Source: Axinella damicornis
Taxonomy: Eukaryota > Porifera > Demospongiae > Axinellida > Axinellidae
DNA: 64,000 nucleotides
Direction of reading: 5' to 3'
Assembly: GCA_963931865.1 (NCBI GenBank)
Contig: OZ007516.1
Location: 5,739,897-5,803,896, forward strand
The notes under the pieces are model-generated. The model saw only the letters and a list, made by a program, of their open reading frames with translations, was not told where the DNA came from and did no database searches. Below are positions 1 to 9,979 of the stretch, piece after piece (position 1 is the first letter of the stretch; the number at the start of each line of letters is the position of its first letter). Made by a program: the position numbers and the translations under genes.

Positions 1-69
1 AACAAACAAAACAACCACATACACATAAAAATTCTCCACTCAATCAGTCTCCATGGTTTGCGAACGTAC

Positions 70-934
70 ATATGGTTCTCTTTGTTTGGAGAGAAAGAGG
101 TGTGGACGTCTCTGGCCAGGTGGATGCAGATGTTGGGAATATTCAGAACGGGGCGATCAATGTGCACCAACTTGTGCACCAAACCCTTCTCTCCCTGCAA
201 GAGGGAGGAAGAGAGAGAGAGAGAGGGAGGGAAGAGGGAGAGGAAGAGGGAGAGGAAGAGGGAGAGGAAGAGGGAGAGGAAGAGGAAGGGAAGAGCGAGA
301 GGGGGAGGGAGAGTCCCACCATTTCTACATCACTGGAGAGATAGGAATTTCCTGAGACTAAATAAATCCTTGGCAGTCTGTTGGCTAGACCTGGCCAATG
401 GAAGTGTTCATAATTCGCTAGTCCAATTCCCAGTCCTGCACTATAACACTCCATCCCAAGTTAAGAGCAGTCCCTCTACTCTGGGACAGTAGTAACCTCG
501 TTCCCGGCCGAGAACGGCTACGACTGTGGAACACTATCGCCAGAGAATGCTGTATACGATGATGCTCTAGCAGTTGTTGTCTTCAACAGTCATCAGCTCT
601 AGTGTGAAATTCCAAGATCACTGTCACTCCTCTACAGCATCAGTGGTCTTGCAAGTAATACACCTGGTGCATGGGCTAACCAAGATACGTAACCATGGAT
701 TTAATGGCCATGATAACATGAATGTGTACATGGCCACTAATGAACACACTACCATCCAAACAATCAACACATTTCATAAAGTGCAAACATGTGTGCTGTA
801 ATACTCACCTTGACCACCACTCCTCCAGCCAGCTTGAGGTCCCTGTCAAACCAGGTGTGCCAGATGCCTCCTCCGTAGGGCTCAACACCCACCATAATGT
901 AGCCAGCCTTTGTGCATAAGCTCAGGGGTTTCAC
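70..934 (-). CDS. Second DNPEP copy, partial: two exons (70-194 and 809-934)
   Basis: Two exons match exons 5 and 4 of the complete DNPEP gene at 9790-9914 and 10900-11025. The 809-934 exon encodes the stretch around [17 protein letters not shown], conserved in M18 aspartyl aminopeptidases. The 70-194 exon encodes the [20 protein letters not shown] region. Both are open, with AG acceptors and GT donors in place (809 end GTGAGT). The upstream exon differs from the full copy at a few residues, for example LAGGVVVK instead of LAGRVVVK. No exons 1-3 could be found between here and 4632, so this is a truncated tandem copy. It could still form part of a gene whose remaining exons lie off the left edge. 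Whether it is expressed cannot be judged. Confidence 0.75.
206..311. repeat. Purine-rich (GAGGGA/GGAAGA) tandem repeat, copy B
   Basis: A tandem of GAGGGAGAGGAAGA-like units begins about 12 bp upstream (in gene orientation) of the acceptor of the copy-B DNPEP exon at 70-194. On the coding strand it reads as a long polypyrimidine tract. The equivalent tract in copy A is about four times longer. Confidence 0.9.
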
Positions 935-1349
935 CTGACATGACAACAACACTGATGAACCAAACTGCCATACACAATTGCAAGTAGCACAACCTGTCTC
1001 ATTCCCAGAACCATGATTGGATCTGGGAACAAGACAAGGGAGTCTACTTGGATCTGCAGACCACCCCGATGTCAAACTTCCCGCAATCATGTCGTAGTTC
1101 TCCCATTCCCAACATTGTATGATTGTGTGCAGGGAGGATACTGCCGATGAAATTGGCAGCTTGTGTTCTACAGCAGAATGGTTGTCCTGCCAATTCCATC
1201 TGCAGTACTTCCTCCCAACCCACAGAGGCACCAACCAGCAGCCCCAGAGAAGAGCCCAAGGGAAAGAGCAGGCCACTGGTAGTGACAATCCTATCATCCC
1301 TACTTGAGTGAAGACTTTAGGCTTGCCTACAGGAAGTTTGATACAAGGA

Positions 1350-1664
1350 GGGGTGTGCGGTAGTGTACTGGTAGAGTGAGTCTCCCCAGTGCACAACTAA
1401 GGCTCTGTCCTGGGTTTGAATCCCACTAAAGCCCTTAGTTTCAATGTTGAAGGGGGTTCGGGTAAAAAAAAATTCCCTTTGCCCCACCAGAAAAACATGT
1501 TTGAGCAATGCTGTTTATGGTAACTCAAGGAGTTCAGTGATGATGTCATCACCATCCTGTTACTAGACTATACATTAATAGGGCCCTGGACCTGCATGAA
1601 AAACCTGCATTGGAGATGGGGCGGGGCATTCCTGGGTTATCAAATCAAACTGAACTGAACTGAA
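1350..1664 (+). mobile_element. tRNA-derived SINE (copy B)
   Basis: The start resembles a tRNA: an A-box-like stretch (TAGTGTACTGGTAGAGTG) at about 1367-1384 and a B-box-like stretch (GGGTTTGAATCCC) at about 1412-1424, about 45 bp apart. It is followed by an unrelated body and a GAACT-repeat tail, the usual plan of a SINE. A second copy lies at 11450-11771. The family is not one I can name. Confidence 0.65.
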
Positions 1665-1790
1665 GGTTACACTCCCTATTATTTGCCACAGTTGCCACAG
1701 GTTCCCTCGCTCACCGAAGCTAAATCAGGTCCATTACAAAAACTGCCTGAAGTTGACTAACAATTGTTTAGCGTTCAAGACCTACAGTAT

Positions 1791-1863
1791 TAGCCTCGTT
1801 CCCAGGCCCCGCCCAGCTTTTCGTTGCAACCGAAAGCGGCGCGTGGGCCAGGGAACGAGGCTA
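1791..1863. mobile_element. Short palindromic MITE, TAGCCTCGTTCCCAGGC family
   Basis: The ends are complementary: TAGCCTCGTTCCCAGGC at the left and GGGAACGAGGCTA at the right, enclosing 40-odd bases. This is one of about twenty copies of the family in the window. Confidence 0.8.
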
Positions 1864-1983
1864 CTGTATACAGTATGCTGCAATTATGATGTAACATTGT
1901 ACGAGTCAGTTATGGGTACATTTGTACCTCAACTCCGACAAGTGGTCATTCATCCCAGCAGTGCATTCCAATCCAGTGTCCAT

Positions 1984-2036
1984 TTCAGTGATGTTGTCAT
2001 TTTCACCCATTCAGTGATGTTGTCATTTTCACCCAT
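1984..2036. repeat. Two-copy 26 bp tandem repeat
   Basis: The 26 bp unit TTCAGTGATGTTGTCATTTT plus CACCCA occurs twice in tandem. No other content is recognised between 1864 and 3030 apart from scattered AGCT-rich runs. Confidence 0.7.
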
Positions 2037-3039
2037 CAACAATTAAGCTTTCAACAATCGCCCGTCCAGACCAGAAAAACTTCACTGCCAAAAATGGAGG
2101 CCCTACAGTGCGAGAGGACTTTTCTCATCCCATTCGTGTAAAGGGAGAAGTGGTCCACCGTGCAGCTCTAACCAAGGACTTTTCACAGCCAAGCCCAGAC
2201 ACGGCCATGTTTGTCAGTTATTATTGTAATACACGCTTCAAGTTTATAATCTGAGTAACATAATGGGGTTAACCTTCGCGATGGGGCCCCTGTGTGAATT
2301 GTCAGCTTGCCATGTCAACATCCTGCATGTCCTTCTGGGTGTGTGTTAATGTGACTTCAAACTGAAGGCACCACACTCCCTATTATTTGCCACAGTTGAA
2401 TGAAAGGTTCTCCTGGAAACAGCTAGCTCTACATACGTAATTATACAAAGGCGGAATACTGACCTCACCCAGTCACCCTCCTACCAAAGCTCAAGTACGA
2501 GCATGCCCGTTTCACAGAAATCCCGCTATCTCCTCAATGGACTTGCCCTTGCCTCTTGACAGGTGTACTATGTATATGACAGAATTGCTAAATGTGTAGG
2601 GCAGATCGAAGCATCAGCCAGTCAATTAATACTTCGCTGAAGCTGCTCTCTCAGCCTGTGAGTCATCTTGGTATACTCAAATTCAATAAGGAGAGCAGTT
2701 AGCTGGCTAGCTAGTTTGAGTAGTTTTTGTTGAAACTCAGAGAATGGCTACGACTATGGTTGGCATTTTATGGCAGTTTGGCCAGTTCCAGCAGCACAAT
2801 ATCCAGTGGTAAGCTAGCTAGCTAAGTCTGCAGAGTTGAAGCGGCAGGTTGCTCAATCAGTCATAGTTCTGTAGACAGAGTCAGTTCTGTAGACAGAGTC
2901 CGAGGGCCGGCATAAAAGGCTGAGCTCAGCTGTCAGCAGAATGCATCAAGCATGCAGGCCCCACCCCATGGGTGTAGCCTGGCTGGAGCTATAATATAGG
3001 ACTATTCTCCCCGCGCCCCGGCCCATAGTGTATTAAGTA

Positions 3040-3410
3040 TGCCTGACCTCATCTCTGTGCTGAATCCCCAACTGTACTGGTCTCGCTCTCTCCTCCCTCA
3101 CCTTGTCTACTGGTCTGACTCCTAGTCTTTGTCTTGAGCCTCTGTCTGTCAGCTCAGGAACTCTCACCTCGCTCTGTTTCACACTCAAATATACACCAGA
3201 CCGGGTACGGAGTGCCCTGGCATGTAGGTAGCCCTTCACCTTGTTGCTGTAGACTGACTCCCAGTCTCTGTCTTGAGCTTCTGTCTCTAGCTAGCTAGCT
3301 ATCAGCTCAGGAGCTCTCATCATTTATGTCTACTGAATTCCCATTCCTGACTGTTCTGCTCAGACTGCTGCCTAGTCTTGGCCTTGAGCCCCTGTGTCTG
3401 TCAGCGCAGC
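3040..3410. repeat. Degenerate tandem repeat, about 130-200 bp units
   Basis: Three diverged units each contain a CTGACTCC-like start, a GTCTTGAGCC(T/C)CTGT core and a TGTCAGCTCAGGA(A/G)CTCTCA-like end. The region also holds AGCTAGCTAGCT runs. No coding content is seen from 3410 to 4630 beyond AT-rich sequence and a lone half-copy of the TAGCCTCGTACCCAGG palindrome arm at about 4160. Confidence 0.5.
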
Positions 3411-4631
3411 TCAGCCTATTGCAATTGGTGAGCAAGGAGAGTTAGCTTGAGCCGCTAGCTAGCCGTGGCGGCTGAGGTTTGAAATATTTTTGGCGGGAAG
3501 TCAAGGTCCGATGGCACGCGCATGCGCACCCAGATACATCCGGTTTGGGCTTAAATACAGAATTTGTACCTAGTTTTGGCGGGAAGTCGGGATGGCACAC
3601 TCGCTAAGCACTTGCTTTACAGCCTGGGGGTTGAGTGTTCGTCTCCCCAATAACCGAGTACGAGTCTGGGCCACTCCGTACATACCGGTTCTCGACTTCC
3701 CCGCCTAGCAGCCGGAGTACGCCGGTTCCCATCTGACCACCGAAGCTAAAGAAAGGTGTTCTGGTTGAAAGCAGGTTAGCCTCCTGTGATTCCAGTCACC
3801 GACGCCTATCCAGCGCTCCTGAGGCTTACACTTCGGTGTCTGACCTGTCACGGAGGGGTAGGTGTGTTGCTAGGTTGTATTTTTTTCCTTCTTCCCTCTT
3901 TTTTTTTTTTTTTTCATGGAAGGAGGCTGCTAGCTAGCTGCATAGAACAAGGAAAAAAGTACATAAGTTCCTACTGCTTTTGTTCACAGAGGTTGCTATT
4001 TTTTGTGCTTTCTCTAATCTCTCCTTTTGTACTTTTTTCCTTGTTCATGAAGACTGTTAGTTATTTCACCTTTGCTTCGATATTTTGCAGCTAGCTATTC
4101 TTAGTTTGTAGAAATGCAATGCCACGTACAGTGACTACAGTCCACAGCTAGGTATAGTCTAGCCTCGTACCCAGGCTCTGTAGTCATAAAGGGTTATCCA
4201 CTTTCTTTTGCATGAGAGGTAGTAGCATGCTGGATCATGGAGGCTGCTGATTATTGTTTTGGTCACGTAGCTATCTGATTATGAAATTAGAATTCAATCT
4301 CTTTCTAGAGAATCAGCTAGTCCACAGGTAGTCATGTATTATAACTACTGTAGCCAGGTTAGTCTACTGTGATTCCCAGTCACGTCCATCCATGCATGGA
4401 GGATGGAAGGCTATATATACATGTACCCCTGAACCAAGAACAGGCGATAGGACTGCATGGTTCCTTCATGATCCGGAACCAGTTGTAGTCCTTGTGCTTG
4501 ATGAACTCCTCTTTGCTATCATCCACATTATCTCATTAAAGTTTGAGAAGAGTGCACGAGTCCTATCATATGTACGATCAACTTCTACGATGCAAAACAG
4601 TAACTGGTAAATGAAACTACAAGCATTGTTC

Positions 4632-7600
4632 TTATGCAGAGTTGAATCCAGCATCAATTTCAGGAAAGCTCTCATAGAATTGCTGCAAGAGGAAATTGAC
4701 ACACAATTGAGGTTTGTTGGCATACAAGGATGCACATGTGCAAGCACATGTAACAGTGTATTTGGAATGTACCATAATAACAGTGTATTAGCAGTGTATT
4801 TAGAATGTACCGTGTAGCAGTGATGTAGTAGTATGTATTTTGTGTGAACTGTGAACCTTGTACTTTGTCATTTGTGTACTCTGAACTTGTCGTATGATTT
4901 TGCCATTTTTTTGTGCTTTTGAATCCTGAAACCTTGCTGCACATGAACTAACAATATTCTGTATTACATGATTTGATCGATCCCTGGTGTGTGCACACAT
5001 GTACAATAATGGGTACAGCATCCACAATCTCAGCTGTGATTTGCTGTTGCATAGTCACAATAGCTGCCCTCGGACAGATATTTGTCGGCTCAGTATGCCT
5101 AACAATGCAGGAAGTGCTGGTTTTTGCTCATGATTTGTAAGCAAAATGAGAGGTGAAACTACAACTACATTGTGTTTTCAAACCCATATCCTCTAGTATA
5201 GCATTTGCAGTTTGTGAACACTAAGTTTTTGCTTACCCTGTACAGTGTGGACGTCTGCTGGACTGCAGTGGTGCAGCACGTCTCCCTGATGGAGTGCATG
5301 CTCAGCTGGGGGGTACCAATATCCACAGTCCTCAGACCCAGCTTGGCAGACAACATGGGGCCGATTGTGCTGCCACAGGCACTGTCGTTGCGTACCACTA
5401 CCTCCTGCAAGAGAGAAGGAGGATGGGGAAATGAGAGGCTCTCACTTTGTGACAGGTCTGAGCTCAACAAAAGGATGCTCAACAAAAGGATGCCCACCAC
5501 CAGTGTGATTACGGACAACTACTTCAGACTAGTGCAGTGCAATGCATGAACTGGCCGTAAAAGTAACTAGCTGGTATGATTTTCACTGCACTCCTAGTAG
5601 AGCAACTTGTATGGAAAACTCACTTATGGTGCCTCATAGCCTCGTACCCAGGCCCGACCGCCCGATAAGAAAGGGCCTGGTATCCACTGTTTGCGCATGC
5701 GCTTAATTTCCCAGAAATCTTGGGAAAATCGTGGACTACCGTATCACATCCGTACAACCACGACGTCAAAATCGTGTACTACCGCTATATGTTCCGTGCA
5801 GCTTACCTGAGCAACGACGGAGTTCGACGATTGAGCGCTCTCCCATGACCTTCAGTGGCTAAGTACTCCTGTATGTGTCTCCAGCCAGAACAGGTAGCCT
5901 CCATTTCGGCCGTTTGCACAAAGAAGACGATTCTACACGGCTCACACGACCGAGGTTTGAACGTCTGTGTGCTACGAAGGATTACCGTTCGTCGTGAACT
6001 GTAAGTTAGCAAGTATTACTAGCAATCCAGGGCAGTATAGCGCTAGTTGCCATGTAGTTCTGGTGATATCCGATCTCGTTCTGGTAGCTACGTCACAGCA
6101 TCGGCACGTGGCCATATTCTCCGTCATATGCCCCTCCCCCTTAGTCTTAGCCTAGATAATTACGCGCATGCGCTAACAGTGGATACCAGGCCCTTTCTTT
6201 TCGGGCGGTCGGGCCTGGGTACGAGGCTAGGTGCCTCATGCCTTGCTTTATTTCAGCTGACTTCGGTTGCAGCCACTAGCTAGCTTGTACTTTCTGCTAA
6301 CTTGTCCCAATTAACGCACACGTATGATATATCAGTGCACAAAGACAATGATGGTGCAGTCATAATCTTCATATGCCTTAACTGAGTGCCCAAAGGTGTG
6401 ATTAATACTATTTGTGTTACTACATTCACCACACCGTACGAATGCACACCATCACAAGTCGCAAGTTAGCTAGCTAGAGCTGATTGATCAACACACTTAC
6501 CTGCAGAGGAACATCACACTGCCTGGCAACCTCTCTCAGGATGGAGGCAGTGATGGCAGTAGTGGCATAGCGCTGGTTGGCATTGAACTTCAGCACTGGA
6601 CCCTACGCAGAAGAATTGTCCGTGCACATGTAAACATTCACATAAAATTATGGTATCCAGTAAATACAAATACACAAAACCCTTCTGGGTTTTACAAGGC
6701 AAAGTTGTTATCGCCATAGAACATTGTTGTGCACCAAATTGTACGCAGCAGTACTTTCAGCCATCCAAGCCCATTACTCTGACCACACCCACTCATTAAC
6801 AAGGCTTCAATCATGACTCCACCATTGCCAACCATCCTAGCTGAAAAATGGGCCTCATCACTACAAGGTCAAAGGGCTGTTTTCCAAATGTGACAGAATG
6901 ACCCATCTCATGTTGAGTAAAGGCATTCTGCAGCCAAGCAGGCAGAGCCACAGTGCGATGACTATGTGTCACCCACAGGAAGACACCTGTCAAGCTCCCC
7001 CGGTCTCACCCTATCTCCCTAAGGACATTGCCAGAAGTCTCATATGTATGGTATACCGTTGGTTGTTAGGGGGCGGGTGCTAAGTGTAAAGCTGGTCAAG
7101 TGCATGTATGCAGTACCTGGTGCAGCATTGGCTGGTGGCTGTGCTCATGCTTCTCCCTACAAACAACGAAGAACAGTCGATCCACAACATCATTGCAGGG
7201 TACACAAACCTCCAGTCAACAGGCCAAATTGCATGCTGTAAAATTGCTACATGTGTACTTGAGGGGCCGTGACAAGCACACATTTGGACAAATCCACAGT
7301 AACTGATGAAACAGATCACTAACTAGTCTCGCTCCCAGACCTTTCATCCAACGTGTTTAATGTTATCGCACTACAGCGATCCACACTGGGGTTGGTTGTG
7401 TCTCGGACTGAGACTAATCAAAAACTTAAAGGCCACTCATACAATCTGGATGCTCCAAAAATGGGCCCAACTGTGTACAATCAATGCTCGTTACCAAACA
7501 ATCTTTATTGGTGAAGGTGCCACAGGGAGTGCAACATTTCACGCAGTGCACAAGCATATGTGGTGCATTCACTCTCCCTGAGAACTGTGCAGTTGAAACC

Positions 7601-7879
7601 TTAGCAGTGCTACATGGAAAATATAGTACAAGCTGCGCCTGATCCTCCACCACAAATAAAATTAACGTACGGGTAATTCGGATGAAGAGCATGGGCCTGG
7701 TCTGCGCTGATCAGGAATGATTTGGGAATTGATTCCTCAAAGGCAACACTAGACTCTGCACCTGTGAGAATGAAGAGCGAGGATGTTGGATGGGGGCACT
7801 GGGAGGGGGAGGGGGTTAATACCGAGGATATTGGATGAGGGTATTGGGAGGGGGAGGATGAGGATTGAGGATATTGGAT

Positions 7880-7917
<38 letters not shown>

Positions 7918-9945
7918 GGGAGAGTGAGGATTGAGGATGGCCCTGGGAGGGGGAGGAGTGACTCGTACACAGTCTCCATATCAAGAACCCAACATGCTGT
8001 ATACATTTGAACCTGCACACGTCCTCCTTAGCAAGAACTCCACCATTGATGACTGAGCCCCTTGAGCACTCTGTGACCCCACCTACCAAGGAATAGCACT
8101 TGGTATTATTAATGCTGATATTAGTAGCTTATTGAGGATTACATACTGTACTGGATGGACTCGGAGAGTTGCCTCATTCCCGGGCTCCACCCAGCTTTCG
8201 TCTCTTGCAATACACCAAAAAGCTGGGAGGGGGCCTCCTACTAGCTACTCAGAGAGGTAATTACATTAGTTTTCTGGTTAAAGGAGCTCAAGGAAGGAAG
8301 TAAAAGGATTATATGAACAAGACACACCTCCTCATTATCAAAGAGGGCCAGCATCCGAACGTTCCCATCCTCCCCCAGAGAATCCAAGCTTTCAATCAGA
8401 CCCTGCATGTGGAGAGTATGATAGCAATCCGTTGTTGGCTTATGCTGGGGGATGGACCATGACAAACATTGCCATTTGTAGAGTAGGTTGTCAATACCTG
8501 AAGTCCAGTATAGCAGTTCATCAGGTTGTCAATTCGTGGGGCAAATATGAATTCTTCCATAGCTCCACCAATGGTCTTGTGGGTGTATATGATGAGCGTG
8601 TGAATGGGAAGTCATATCATAACTTGCTACACCACTGGCAGGACAGCTAAATGAGGCCACATGAACATACAAAGGGCTCGCCTCGTTCCCAGGCCTTCTA
8701 CTCCTCCGATTATTGATCGCTTGCAGTATGCAAAAACGGAGGGGGGAGGCCTGGGGAATCTGGAGGTGCAGAAGTCCTGGGAACGAGGCTAAGTCGTCAA
8801 TACATTGCTGAATCTCAGCCTTAACCAATTACGACAGTACATACATATGTGGTATTGTAGATTGACCCTACACAAACTCACAGCTGGTTGGGTGTCAGCA
8901 ACGCAGAGTTCAAAGTCCATGATATTCTTTGGGTCACACTCGAGCTGCTTGCTAAGTAGGGAGATGAGGAGGGAAGGGTGGCGGGAAGCCTGGCAGGGTC
9001 GGGAGAAACAGGATGGTGATCAAGTGAAGTCTGATAATTATCACTATACACACTCCTCCCAGGCGATGCTTGATAGTGCCTTGAATAGGGCATGCTAGGA
9101 ACATGCTGGTTATAGTCTTGCGGGCCAGCCCACGTTCCACCCGGGGAGTGGGCTGGCCCACGAGACTACACAATAGTCTAGACCATCACATACGTGCTAG
9201 TGTCTGATGCTATGGCAAAATGGTCACAACAGATGCCTTCCCTCAGAATGAAGTAAGCGCAATGCTAGAGCTATGTGATTAGCTACATAAAGCAACTGTC
9301 AGGCCTTACTCACAGTGCAGTCCCTTGGAACCTCAGCTGAGGTTGCTTCAAGTTGCTCCTGAGCAACAGTGGCCAGTATCGGAACCCTAGGAATAATCAT
9401 CACAAGTACCGGGTAAAGGTATACTCAGCGTGCAGGCCGGCATGGTTTCCAACAAGACGCTGGTCGTAACTTGTATCCACATACTGCATGTGCAGCTGTC
9501 GACTGCGCTCACTCTTCACCACCACATGTATGGTCATTTTAACTTTGCAAGGCCTGAAGGCCCCATGCACTTGTGCAAACCCGCAACATTCCTAAGCATG
9601 AGCAACATTCCTGAGTGCAATCAACATTTGTAAGCACCATCAACATTCTTAAGCGTCATCAACATTCCTAAGCATCGTCAACATTCCTAAGCGTCATCAA
9701 CATTCCTAAGCATGACCGCTCAACAAACAAACAACCACATACACATAACAATTCTCCACTCAATCAGTCTCCATGGTTTGCGAACGTACATATGGTTCTC
9801 TTTGTTTGGAGAGAAAGAGGTGTGGACGTCTCTGGCCAGGTGGATGCAGATGTTGGGGATATTCAGAACGGGGCGATCAATGTGCACCAACTTGTGCACC
9901 AAACCCTTCTCTCCCTGCAGAGGGAGGAAGAGAGAGAGAGAGAGA

Positions 9946-9979
<34 letters not shown>

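Larger units (their letters stand above)
1..1664. repeat. Partial segmental duplicate (copy B) of the DNPEP exon 4-5 region
   Basis: This stretch is a near-identical copy of about 9724-11735. The two copies share two DNPEP coding exons, the intron between them with its purine-rich tract, flanking intron sequence and a tRNA-derived SINE. The similarity stops at a short GAACT tandem run (about 1646-1664 here, about 11722-11771 in the other copy). The left limit is not known because the window begins inside the copy. Copy B has about 105 bp of GAGGGA-type purine repeat where copy A has about 450 bp, so the copies have diverged mainly in repeat length. Confidence 0.9.

Noticed and set aside
3560..3720. 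Possible tRNA or tRNA-like SINE
   Set aside because: A GTTGAGTGTTCGTCTCCCC stretch resembles a B box loosely, but no A box at the right distance or cloverleaf could be built.
6811..6993. Minus-strand peptide [15 protein letters not shown] considered as the DNPEP exon with the HE-x-NH motif
   Set aside because: The exon at 7117-7156 ([13 protein letters not shown]) fits the phase and the family sequence exactly, so this one is not needed.
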